Below are positions 1 through 7,176 of a stretch of DNA of 20,825 bases, in pieces. The notes beneath the pieces are model-generated. The model saw only the letters and a program-made list of their open reading frames with translations. It searched no databases and was not told the origin of the DNA. The stretch's first letter is position 1; each line of letters begins with the position of its first letter. Origin of the DNA: JACQHC01 sp035559715 (GTDB lineage: Bacteria; Gemmatimonadota; Gemmatimonadetes; Gemmatimonadales; GWC2-71-9); the NCBI GenBank assembly GCA_035559715.1, contig DATMAW010000183.1, forward strand, positions 1 through 20,825. Reading direction: 5' to 3'. Made by a program: the position numbers and the translations under genes.

Positions 1-1083
1 CCTTGGGGCCGCCGCCATTGCGCGAGCCAATGTCAGTAACCCGGCAATGCCGGAGGCATTGTCCACCGCTCCATTGTAGACGGAATCCCCATCCACGGGC
101 GGGCCGATTCCCAGGTGGTCGTAGTGCCCAACAAGCAGCACGGCGCCATCGGTGCCCGCTGAGGGTGCACCCAGCATACCCACGACATTCGGGGTCACGA
201 GGCTGCGGAAGCGACTTCGCATGTCCACCGCGACCCGGGCGTCGAGGTCAATGGCCGAAAAGCCGACTACGTCGGCCCGCCGCATCAGGAGGTCGTAGTC
301 TCTGCCCGTCGCTTCGACGATGCGACGGGCGGCATCGGCACTGATCCAAGCGGCAAATCGCAGCCCATGGAGGGATGCCCGCTCGGGCAGGAACGTCTCC
401 CGCTGCCACTTCGACCGGACCGCCGCCCAAGGGCCCCGACCCGCCTCGGGCGAGTGGATGAACAGGATGCCGGCAGCTCCCGCTCGTGCAGCGTAATCCA
501 GCTTGGCCACCCAGCGGGAGTGACGTGTGGCGGCACGCCCTCGGAACAGCGTCGAGTCCGCCGCTCCTCCGGGCTCTCCAGGCCGCACCATCACGACTTT
601 GCCGGCAACGGCTCCCGGCTCGAAGTCGCGCCAGCCCCACTCTGGCGCCTCGATGCCGTACCCACCGAAGACGAGATCCGCGTCCAGGATGACCACCGAG
701 TCAGGTTGGGCCGGCCAGGCGACGAAATCGGTCCCGGCGTCAAGAACGATCGTGCGGCGGCCCGCCCCCACGACGAGCGAGGCCTCGCTGGCGGCCCCGA
801 GCAACTGCACGCGCTGGAGGTATCCCGCGTCCCACACGGGCTTGAGGCCGGCGGCGGCGAACTGGGTCGCGATGTACCGCGCCGCAAGATCGCCCCCGCG
901 TGAACCAGGTGAGCGCCCTTCAAGCAGGTCGTCAGACAGGAAGCGCAAGTGTGCTTCGTACACGGCGGAGTCGACCGCCGCGAGCACGCTGGGCGGAGGC
1001 TCCACAAGCCTCGTCGCCTGCCGCTGGCCCAGTGCCGGGGGCGCGATCGCGGCCAGCAGGGCGACAACCCGGAGCCTCAACAT
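1..1083 (-). CDS. M28-family zinc metallopeptidase (partial, C-terminus beyond the left edge)
   Basis: The minus-strand frame is open from the ATG at 1083 to base 1 (361 codons, no stop), so the C-terminus is missing. Residues 1-20 look like a signal peptide (MLRLRVVALLAAIAPPALGQ), so the product is probably periplasmic or secreted. Around residues 40-75 there is a typical M28 lead-in (RFLSDDLLEGRSPGSRGG), followed by a long middle region that fits a protease-associated (PA) insert. The catalytic domain begins near the left edge: HYDHLG (second His about residue 320) and DNASGIAGLL (Asp about 341) are the first two zinc-binding motifs of M28 aminopeptidases; the later ligands lie outside the window. 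The ATG overlaps the stop of the upstream gene by 7 bases (ATGTTGA), which points to translational coupling. Family assignment is firm from the zinc motifs; the substrate (amino-terminal residues of peptides) is family knowledge only. Confidence 0.88.
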   Translation of the reverse strand, partial: MLRLRVVALLAAIAPPALGQRQATRLVEPPPSVLAAVDSAVYEAHLRFLSDDLLEGRSPGSRGGDLAARYIATQFAAAGLKPVWDAGYLQRVQLLGAASEASLVVGAGRRTIVLDAGTDFVAWPAQPDSVVILDADLVFGGYGIEAPEWGWRDFEPGAVAGKVVMVRPGEPGGAADSTLFRGRAATRHSRWVAKLDYAARAGAAGILFIHSPEAGRGPWAAVRSKWQRETFLPERASLHGLRFAAWISADAARRIVEATGRDYDLLMRRADVVGFSAIDLDARVAVDMRSRFRSLVTPNVVGMLGAPSAGTDGAVLLVGHYDHLGIGPPVDGDSVYNGAVDNASGIAGLLTLARAMAAAPR

Positions 1084-1991
1084 CGAACGCGGTGGACGGT
1101 GCCGTCCCGTCCCATGTAGGCCTCGCTTGTCAGCACGAGCGTCTCGCCGTCCAGGAAATCCACGGCCTCCCCCTGGGGTTCTCGCGTGCCGATCCAGCAC
1201 GGTGGGCCGTCGGGCTCCAGGCGCCCGTTCGGCGAGCGACGGAAGAAGTAGATCTCCGTGTAGGTCCGGATGGCCACGTGTTCCCCGTCCCGAGAGATCG
1301 CCGCGCCCGTCACGAGCCTGCCGAGGATTCGCTCTGGCCTGATCGGCAGCGTATCCACGACCTCGGATCGGGCAGCGCGACTGCGGAGCGCCTCCCGTGC
1401 CACGCGGTAGCGAATCACGGGGCCCGAGAGCCCCTTCGACACGAGTTCAAGCGCCCCATCCGGCGCCACCCAGAGAGCCTCGACATCGTGGGGGCCGTCG
1501 GGGTAGACGATGCGCACCTCCCCTGCTGCCGCCACCTCGGTCTGAATGCGGTGCCCGGGGGCGGCGAGGTTCGGTTCGCGCACGATGTACACCGATACGA
1601 ACGGACGTCGCTCCTGATTGTCACCGGTGTCGGCGATGTAGAGGCAGTCACCGCGGGAATCGGGGCACGTACTCAGCGCGAGATCTTCCCAATCCACCGC
1701 GCGCGCACCGCGCACCGCGAGACGGGCGACGAGCCTGCCGTCCAGCGTTATGGCATAGAGGTATGGGCCGTCACCTGAGTCGTTGTGGGTCCATATGATG
1801 CCGCGCTGCGAGCGACTCGCCGCCACGCCGGAGCTCTCGCGCACACCCACAGCCAACGAAGCCGCTAGTTCGAACGTGGTGGGAACGCGTTGCTGCGCCG
1901 TCGCCAGGAACGGCGCCACGGCACTCGCGGCGCCCGGTGTCAACCAGGCGACAATCAGGGCGGATCGGCGATGGGCCGCAACGGGCATCAT
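1077..1991 (-). CDS. Exported beta-propeller-like protein of unknown function
   Basis: This 304-residue protein begins with two adjacent Met codons and an N-terminal hydrophobic stretch ending ATAQ (about residues 15-33), consistent with a signal peptide. The mature part has repeated blade-like segments: WTHNDSGD followed by LYAITLDGRL, then DWEDLA, YIADTGDN, DVEALWVAPDG and EGEAVDFLDGETLVLTSE-type stretches (the last is EPQGEAVDFLDGETLVLTSE). Such HNDSGD...GDN patterns occur in secreted proteins predicted to fold as beta-propellers; I do not recognise a characterised enzyme. It heads a two-gene unit with the M28 peptidase, whose start overlaps its stop by 7 bases, so the two are probably made together outside the cytoplasm. 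The start at 1991 is supported by a -10-like box 7 bases upstream, suggesting a leaderless message. Confidence 0.75.
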   Translation of the reverse strand: MMPVAAHRRSALIVAWLTPGAASAVAPFLATAQQRVPTTFELAASLAVGVRESSGVAASRSQRGIIWTHNDSGDGPYLYAITLDGRLVARLAVRGARAVDWEDLALSTCPDSRGDCLYIADTGDNQERRPFVSVYIVREPNLAAPGHRIQTEVAAAGEVRIVYPDGPHDVEALWVAPDGALELVSKGLSGPVIRYRVAREALRSRAARSEVVDTLPIRPERILGRLVTGAAISRDGEHVAIRTYTEIYFFRRSPNGRLEPDGPPCWIGTREPQGEAVDFLDGETLVLTSEAYMGRDGTVHRVRC

Positions 1992-1998
1992 CCACGCA

Positions 1999-2004
1999 AT
2001 ACTA
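1999..2004 (-). promoter_or_regulatory. Putative -10 box, leaderless promoter of the propeller/M28 pair
   Basis: On the minus strand TAGTAT is followed by seven bases (TGCGTGG) and then the ATG at 1991. Transcription would start at or within a base of the ATG. No convincing -35 hexamer was found, so this rests on the -10 and its spacing alone. Confidence 0.42.
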
Positions 2005-2041
2005 AGCGCGCGCTTGCTCGGCAGGCAGGCGGGCGGCGAGA

Positions 2042-4099
2042 TTGAATGGACCCGTCAACCGGCCAATGATCGCCAGCCTCAAGTCCCGGCGCGTAGTGAA
2101 ACGTCCCGACCGTGTACGACTGGCAGGGCGCATCCTGTTTCTCGTGGATGACGAGGCGCTCATCCGGCGACAGCTCGAGGGGGAGGACCTGGACTGGCCG
2201 CTTGACGCACCGCTGCGGGACAACATCTCCACGGACGAAATCACCCCGGCGTACATCTGCTACTACTACGACGAAACGCTTGGCGACTTCGCATATCTGG
2301 GACTCAAGGCCGGGAGCGGATTCCCAATCGGGCGCGGCTCGGTCCGCAAGAACGGCTTTGTGTGCTCCGTCGCCGGAAAGCGACGCGGCAAAGGCTCATC
2401 ACGGGAGCAGTCGCCGTACGCCGAAATGTGCGCTGGCATTCAGCTGGTCATTGCGGAGAGCATCGAGCGCATCTATCGGGAGAACTGTCAAAATCTCGGG
2501 ATGCTTACGAGCACGGACTTCTCCCTGATCGGGCGAATCCGACGCGGCGAGGAGATCCCGCTCGGCGTGTTCACGGAGGGCGAGGGGGAGATCACGCGGG
2601 GCATTATCGAGTACGGCGGACTGTTTCAGTATAACGTGGCGCGGCTACAGGGCACCGTCGTGGTACCTCCGGTCACGACCCCGCCGCGCCCCATGACGCT
2701 CGCCGAGAAAATCCTGGCGCGTCACTGGGTGATGGATCTCGCGCGCGACCGCGTCGGTGTGCCGGCGGTCAGGCCGGGAGACGAAGGCTTCGTGCGCACG
2801 GACATCAGATTCAGCCACGAGTACGTAACGCCGATGGCGGCCATCTTCTGGGAGCAGCTCGTCGGAAAGGACGAGCCGATCGCCGACCCGGAATCGGTCT
2901 TCCTCTTCCGGGACCATCTGACGTTCCTCGAGCTGGCGATGACCGACGACCGCAAGCGCGAGGGGTTGCTTGACGTCGCCCTCGAGTTGAAGCGGAAGCA
3001 GGAGGAGTTCGCCGCCAAACAAGGGGTGAAGCTCTACGGCGAGCTGCCCCGCCTGGGTCGCATGGAAGTGCGCGGGTCAGAGGCCATTTGCCACTCGAAG
3101 ATCCTTGAGCAGCATGCTCTTCCCGGGCATCTGATCATTGGAAGCGACTCTCACACGCCCCACGCCGGCGCCATTGGAGCCGTGGCGTTCGGCGTTGGAA
3201 CAACCGCCATCTTCAACTCCTGGCTCACCAAGGACGTGCGCATCCAGGTCCCGCCATCGGTCCTGGTGTTGGTGCGCGGCGCGAAACCCGAGAATGTCAC
3301 GGCCAAGGACTTCATGCTTCTGATCCTGCGTCATCCATACGTGAAGAGTGGCCAGGCCATCGGGAAGATCGTCGAGTACGCCGGCGAGGCGGTGCAGGCG
3401 CTTTCGGTGGACGAGCGCGCCACGATGACCAACATGGCCGCGGAGGTCGGCGCGTTTACCGGCATCGTGCGGCCGGATGAGAGGGTTGTGGAGTTCCTGG
3501 CTCGCGAGCGGAAGATGGCACCCGTGGCTGTTCGGGCGATGCTCGACGGGCTCTATTCGGACGAGGGCGCCGAGTACGAAACGGTGCTCGAATTCGACGC
3601 GGCGGAACTTCGACCCATGGTGGCGCTGCCCGGCGATCCCGGCAACGGACGGTACATCGAGGAACTCGGCGGGCCGATCAAGATTGACATCGCCTACGCC
3701 GGCTCCTGCACGGCCGGCAAGAAGTCGGACATGGACATGTACGCCCGGGTCTTCAGGGAGGCCCTGGAGCGCGGCGATCGCGTGCACCCGGACGTGAAGT
3801 GCTACATCCAGTGCGGCTCGCAGGAGGTCAAGCGCTACTGCGAGCAGATGGGCTACCTGGACGTGTTTGCCCGTGTCGGCGCGGTTTTCATCGAACCGTC
3901 GTGCGGCGCCTGCATCAACGCCGGTCCCGGCGTGTCATATGATCGAGACACCGTCACGGTAAGCGCGATCAACCGGAACTTCCCGGGCCGTTCAGGACCT
4001 GGGCAGCTCTATCTCGCCAGCCCCTACACGACCGCCGCCAGCGCCATCGCGGGTCACATCACGGCGTGGGAGCCGGGCGCGGTGGGTTCGGTAGTCTAG
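2042..4099 (+). CDS. Aconitase-superfamily hydratase with N-terminal swivel domain
   Basis: This is a 685-residue protein (counting from the TTG at 2042; ATG at 2066, residue 9, is an alternative and neither has a strong ribosome-binding site). The swivel domain, normally C-terminal in aconitase A, lies first: DNISTDEITPAY (residue 60 on) and GSSREQSPYAE (Ser119, Arg121), ending near residue 215. The iron-sulfur catalytic domains follow: IGSDSHTPHAGAIGA (about 367-380), SCTAGKK (Cys556) and CGACINAGPG (Cys621, Cys624), which are the three expected 4Fe-4S cysteines, then NRNFPGRSG with the substrate-binding Arg. The reaction should be a hydroxy-acid dehydration/rehydration such as citrate to isocitrate, but the permuted order means homoaconitate or other substrates cannot be excluded. 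It is transcribed alone, divergent from the gene to its left and convergent with the gene to its right, 15 bases away. Confidence 0.88.
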   Translation: MNGPVNRPMIASLKSRRVVKRPDRVRLAGRILFLVDDEALIRRQLEGEDLDWPLDAPLRDNISTDEITPAYICYYYDETLGDFAYLGLKAGSGFPIGRGSVRKNGFVCSVAGKRRGKGSSREQSPYAEMCAGIQLVIAESIERIYRENCQNLGMLTSTDFSLIGRIRRGEEIPLGVFTEGEGEITRGIIEYGGLFQYNVARLQGTVVVPPVTTPPRPMTLAEKILARHWVMDLARDRVGVPAVRPGDEGFVRTDIRFSHEYVTPMAAIFWEQLVGKDEPIADPESVFLFRDHLTFLELAMTDDRKREGLLDVALELKRKQEEFAAKQGVKLYGELPRLGRMEVRGSEAICHSKILEQHALPGHLIIGSDSHTPHAGAIGAVAFGVGTTAIFNSWLTKDVRIQVPPSVLVLVRGAKPENVTAKDFMLLILRHPYVKSGQAIGKIVEYAGEAVQALSVDERATMTNMAAEVGAFTGIVRPDERVVEFLARERKMAPVAVRAMLDGLYSDEGAEYETVLEFDAAELRPMVALPGDPGNGRYIEELGGPIKIDIAYAGSCTAGKKSDMDMYARVFREALERGDRVHPDVKCYIQCGSQEVKRYCEQMGYLDVFARVGAVFIEPSCGACINAGPGVSYDRDTVTVSAINRNFPGRSGPGQLYLASPYTTAASAIAGHITAWEPGAVGSVV

Positions 4100-4114
4100 C
4101 GTTTCCGTGCGGTT

Positions 4115-5377
4115 TCAGCGACGAGATGTGTCTGACGTCGCCGGGACCTCGGCAAGGGTGGTCACGGCGCCCCGATCCGGACGCAGCGCGGCTGCCGGGT
4201 AGACCGACCGCGCGTTCCACAACACCCACTCACTGATCCCGACGTCCTCGGCCGCGCGAATCTGCGCGCGGATTTCTTCCGGCGTATAGCGCACACGGAA
4301 GATCGAGAATGCCTGCAGATAGGGCCGGATGCGTGCCGCGCCCACCAAACGGGCGTTGCGCAGAACGGCATCCTCGAGCGCACGGCGGACGGTCTGGTAG
4401 GGAGAGGCGTTCGGATGGGCGATGCCATACGTACCGCGGCGATAGTGGCTGGGATAGACCATCGGGAGTACGACATCGGCGAGCGGCGCAAGGTCGTCCC
4501 ACACCTGGCCGATGCCGAGGTCGCCGTCGGCGCTCGCGGTGAGTCCGAAGATGTCAAGCGTGAACGGAACCCCAAGCGGCAGCGTCATCTCGCGCATCAG
4601 CGCCACGTTGCGGCGGACGGCCGCTCGCTGAGACTCGCCCTGCCTACGCCCCGGGAAGATGGCGTTGTCAAGCATCGAGCGGGGTTCATCGGGGAATCGC
4701 AGGTAATCGAACTGGAGTTCCTGGAATCCGATCATGACGGCTTCGGCCGCTAGTTCAGCGGCGTAGATCCAAACGGAATCGGTGTAGGCATCCACCCAGC
4801 GGCTACCGATCCGATCGTGCCAGAACCCACCGTCCCGGTGCCGCACCGCCCATCCCGGTTTCCGAATCGCGAGCAAGGGGTCCTTCGCCACCACGATGCG
4901 CGCGATTGGATGGATCCCCCTTCCGTGGAGCAGGGCCAGCCGCTCTCGCACGTCCGCCGCGCGCACGCGGTCGTTGGCGCCAATCTCCACGGCGGTGGGA
5001 ACGTTCGATCGGTACGTCAGATAGCCGGTATCGTCCTTGACATCAATAACGAGGGCATTGACTTCGGTGGTGTCCGCAAGCCGTACCAGGTCGTAGAACC
5101 GACTCGATCCAAACGACCATGCGTTGACGTACAGAGCGCGCACCTGTGCCGGCGGTTCGCCCGGCGGAGGTGGGGGCAGTGCAATGAGGCTTCCTCCCGT
5201 TCCGCCGAGCGCCAGTTCCGTGAAGTAGTCCGGGCGCGGGCCATGGTGATCGAGGTCGCTGGCGGTGAACGGGGCGACGGAGGAGCGCGAACGCTGAGCC
5301 TCGGGCGGATTCTGGCCCCAGGCAGCGCCCGTGACGATCATCAACGCAGCAACACCGCGAGTCGCCCTGGTTAACAA
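4115..5377 (-). CDS. Exported putative glycoside hydrolase (DUF4015-type)
   Basis: The protein of about 420 residues has a signal peptide (LTRATRGVAALMIVTGAAWG, then QNPP) and a proline-rich linker at about residues 66-76. A TIM-barrel-like domain starts at about residue 79 (VRALYVNAW). Further family-like segments are VIDVKDDTGYL (about 110-120), ELQFDYLRFPDE (about 220-231), DIFGL (about 275) and VLPMVYPSHY (about 303-312), a pattern I associate with Pfam DUF4015, a putative glycosyl hydrolase family related to alpha-amylase-like barrels. Acidic residues in FDYLRFPDE and DIFGL are candidate catalytic groups; the substrate is unknown. The frame is open upstream to 5467, but I prefer the TTG at 5377 (or GTG at 5380). 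GGAGG at 5383-5387 is correctly spaced for it, and the longer start would place a predicted promoter and hairpin inside the coding region. Confidence 0.8.
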   Translation of the reverse strand: MLTRATRGVAALMIVTGAAWGQNPPEAQRSRSSVAPFTASDLDHHGPRPDYFTELALGGTGGSLIALPPPPPGEPPAQVRALYVNAWSFGSSRFYDLVRLADTTEVNALVIDVKDDTGYLTYRSNVPTAVEIGANDRVRAADVRERLALLHGRGIHPIARIVVAKDPLLAIRKPGWAVRHRDGGFWHDRIGSRWVDAYTDSVWIYAAELAAEAVMIGFQELQFDYLRFPDEPRSMLDNAIFPGRRQGESQRAAVRRNVALMREMTLPLGVPFTLDIFGLTASADGDLGIGQVWDDLAPLADVVLPMVYPSHYRRGTYGIAHPNASPYQTVRRALEDAVLRNARLVGAARIRPYLQAFSIFRVRYTPEEIRAQIRAAEDVGISEWVLWNARSVYPAAALRPDRGAVTTLAEVPATSDTSRR

Positions 5378-5395
5378 CACGACCTCCAGAGACGC

Positions 5396-5424
5396 CACGG
5401 GCGGCCCTGCGAAGGCCGCCCGTG
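5396..5424 (-). promoter_or_regulatory. Perfect 11-bp hairpin just upstream of the DUF4015 ribosome-binding site
   Basis: CACGGGCGGCC and its exact reverse complement flank a 7-base loop. On the minus strand the hairpin ends 8 bases before the GGAGG of the DUF4015 gene. No T-run follows on either strand, so it is not a canonical intrinsic terminator. It may be a 5'-leader structure that stabilises the message, limits its translation or attenuates read-through from ompA. Confidence 0.5.
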
Positions 5425-5438
5425 AAGAAAGGGCAGCC

Positions 5439-5467
5439 AATATGCAACGCACGAGTCCAAAGGGCAA
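5439..5467 (-). promoter_or_regulatory. Putative promoter of the DUF4015 gene
   Basis: On the minus strand TTGCCC (5467-5462) and CATATT (5444-5439) are separated by exactly 17 bases. Predicted transcription start is near 5432, giving a leader of about 55 bases that contains the 11-bp hairpin and the GGAGG site. Confidence 0.4.
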
Positions 5468-5478
5468 GGGCGCAAGCT

Positions 5479-5499
5479 GCTAACTGAGAGGGAGTTAGC
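5479..5499 (-). terminator. Weak stem-loop downstream of the ompA-like gene
   Basis: GCTAACT and AGTTAGC form a 7-bp stem around a 7-base loop, 22 bases past the ompA-like stop codon. There is no T-run, so termination is doubtful; it could instead protect the 3' end of the message. Confidence 0.22.
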
Positions 5500-5520
5500 G
5501 GAAAGGCTCTGGCTTCGAGC

Positions 5521-7071
5521 TTAGTTGATCCTGTTCAGCTCGACGCGCCGGTTCAGCGCCCGGCCAGCCGGGGTGCGGTTGTCGGCCACCGGGCGATCGG
5601 GGCCATAGCCGCGGGCAACCATCCGTTCCGGCGCCACTCCTTTGCTGGCCAGATAGGCCCGAACGGCGAATGCCCTCGCCTGAGACAACTCCAGGTTCCG
5701 CTGTGCGGTCCCGGTGGCGTCGGTGTGCCCACCGATCTCGATGCGGATCGTGGGATTAGCGACGAGCGATGCCGCCACTTCGTCGAGGATCGGGTATGAC
5801 TCGGGCGTGATGTCCGAACGACCCGTGCGGAAGTTCACACCACGGAGAACGACCGGGCGCCGCGGACCCTCGACGTTCTCGATCAGCGACCTCATGGCCG
5901 CCTGGACCTGTGTGGGCGCCGCCGGGGCCGGGGCTGGGGCTGGGGGTGTCACTTGAACTCGCTGCTGCACGAGCGGACAGCCAAACGCGTCCACCGCCTG
6001 GCCCGCAGCGGTGTTGGGACAACGATCTTGCGGATCGAGCACCCCGTCACCATCGGCGTCCCGCTGCACCGTGCAGCCGCGCGCATCCACTTCCGTATTC
6101 GGCGGCGTGCCTGGACACTGATCGAGGCCGTCGAACACTTTGTCACCGTCGGCGTCCGTGGGACAGCCAACGCCATCCACGGTCGCGCCTGATGGCGTGT
6201 CCGCACAGCGGTCAAGGCCGTCGAAGACGCCGTCCCTGTCCCCGTCGGTGGGGCAGCCATTGGGGTCAGCGGTAGCACCTTGCGGCGTGTCGGCGCAGAG
6301 GTCGAGCCCGTCGAACACGCTGTCCTTGTCGGTGTCTGTCGGGCAGCCTTTGTCATCCACCGTGGCGCCGGCCGGGGTGGCGGCGCACAGATCGAGCCCG
6401 TCGAATACCCGATCGCGATCTTCGTCCGTCGGGCATCCATCGCTGTCCACTCGTGCGCCGGCTGGCGTGTTCGGGCAGCGATCGCGCCGATTGGCGACCC
6501 GATCGCCGTCGGCATCCCGAGGCGGTCCACCAAAGGCGAACACGGAGATTCCGATGCGCCCACCGAAATTGAGGGTGCGTGGCGCGCCGGCCGCTGCCGG
6601 GAAGTACTCCGCCCGTCCTTCGCCGCGCAACGCCGCGCGCCCGCCGAGAGAAAGCCGCAGTCCCATCACGCCGTGCGCCCCGTCATCGTCGAGAACGAGG
6701 CCGCCGCGGTGGTACTGCCGCTCCGCCCCGGCACCCACGTACAGCGCCGTGGTCCCGAAGAACCTCCCGTTGAGGAGGACTGTCGCTCCGATGCGGGACA
6801 CCGTCACGTTGGGACCGTTTCCCGCGAGCGCGGTCACGGTGTAGTCGCCACTCGTCTCGAGCTCCAGAAAGCGCGTGACGAACAGCCCGAGCCGCCCGCC
6901 GACGCCGTAATTGCTGGACAGGTCCGGGGAGCGATCGAACCTGGTGAAGGAGCCGAAGGTGCCGAGCTCCACCTGGCCGGCCCGTCCAGACTGGGCAAGG
7001 CCCGGACTGCTGAGGAGCCCGAGCAAGACCAGTGCGCGGGCGGCGATCAGGCCAGATGGCGGGCGGTTCAT
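5521..7071 (-). CDS. OmpA-family outer-membrane protein with six TSP3-like calcium-binding repeats
   Basis: This 516-residue protein has a signal peptide ending PGLAQ (about residue 27), then a glycine- and aromatic-rich segment to about residue 182 that fits an eight-stranded outer-membrane barrel. Residues 186-368 carry six thrombospondin type-3-like units with aspartate-rich loops (DADGDRV, DTDKDSV, DGDRDGV) and a paired-cysteine pattern (LCADTP...GCPTD), likely binding calcium. A proline/alanine linker (about 374-386) leads to a C-terminal OmpA peptidoglycan-binding domain: NFRTGRSDI (413), GGHTDATG (448), LSQARAFAV (462), GYGPDRP (488) and GRALNRRVEL (503). The product should tether the outer membrane to the cell wall. 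The ATG at 7071 has a -10-like box 8 bases upstream and no Shine-Dalgarno site. The next gene on the same strand, DUF4015, appears to have its own promoter. Confidence 0.93.
   Translation of the reverse strand: MNRPPSGLIAARALVLLGLLSSPGLAQSGRAGQVELGTFGSFTRFDRSPDLSSNYGVGGRLGLFVTRFLELETSGDYTVTALAGNGPNVTVSRIGATVLLNGRFFGTTALYVGAGAERQYHRGGLVLDDDGAHGVMGLRLSLGGRAALRGEGRAEYFPAAAGAPRTLNFGGRIGISVFAFGGPPRDADGDRVANRRDRCPNTPAGARVDSDGCPTDEDRDRVFDGLDLCAATPAGATVDDKGCPTDTDKDSVFDGLDLCADTPQGATADPNGCPTDGDRDGVFDGLDRCADTPSGATVDGVGCPTDADGDKVFDGLDQCPGTPPNTEVDARGCTVQRDADGDGVLDPQDRCPNTAAGQAVDAFGCPLVQQRVQVTPPAPAPAPAAPTQVQAAMRSLIENVEGPRRPVVLRGVNFRTGRSDITPESYPILDEVAASLVANPTIRIEIGGHTDATGTAQRNLELSQARAFAVRAYLASKGVAPERMVARGYGPDRPVADNRTPAGRALNRRVELNRIN
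5968..6516 (-). repeat. Tandem 90-bp coding repeat (TSP3 units)
   Basis: Six units encode the TSP3 segment of the OmpA-like protein. The first four have an exact 30-codon period and the fifth is 32 codons. Units two to five share VFDGLD, a paired Cys and (in most) GCPTD with few changes, which suggests recent tandem duplication and possible length variation between strains. Confidence 0.85.
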
Positions 7072-7079
7072 GCCGAGAG

Positions 7080-7108
7080 AATGTACAACACTCGATCCCG
7101 GCTGCCAG
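7080..7108 (-). promoter_or_regulatory. Putative promoter of the OmpA-like gene
   Basis: On the minus strand CTGGCA (7108-7103) and TACATT (7085-7080) are separated by 17 bases. TACATT lies 8 bases before the ATG at 7071, so the transcript would have little or no leader. It is divergent from the selW promoter about 35 bases away. Confidence 0.45.
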
Positions 7109-7140
7109 AGGAAGTTCGCCGGGCCTCGCTGCCGACGCTC

Positions 7141-7170
7141 TTGGCGGCGTGCTCATCGCTCCGGTAACCT
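7141..7170 (+). promoter_or_regulatory. Putative promoter of the selW-pfkA operon (leaderless)
   Basis: TTGGCG (7141-7146) and TAACCT (7165-7170) are separated by 18 bases. Transcription would start at about 7177, the A of the selW ATG. No Shine-Dalgarno sequence precedes that ATG, which fits a leaderless message. Confidence 0.45.
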
Positions 7171-7176
7171 TGTCTC

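Noticed and set aside
527..1342. A 271-codon plus-strand frame opposite the M28 peptidase
   Set aside because: Composition is Arg/Ser/Pro-rich; the minus strand carries zinc-binding motifs and a signal peptide, and the two minus-strand genes overlap cleanly at 1077-1083.
5396..5424. Perfect 11-bp hairpin as an intrinsic terminator of ompA
   Set aside because: No T-run follows on the minus strand, and it lies downstream of a plausible promoter in the leader of the next gene.
5380..5467. Long N-terminal extension of the DUF4015 protein starting at 5467
   Set aside because: The extension would precede a normal signal peptide and would cover the predicted promoter and hairpin; GGAGG is correctly placed for the shorter start.
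5968..6516. Regular repeats as a CRISPR array
   Set aside because: The 90-bp periodicity is coding, encodes TSP3 units in frame and has no repeat/spacer structure.
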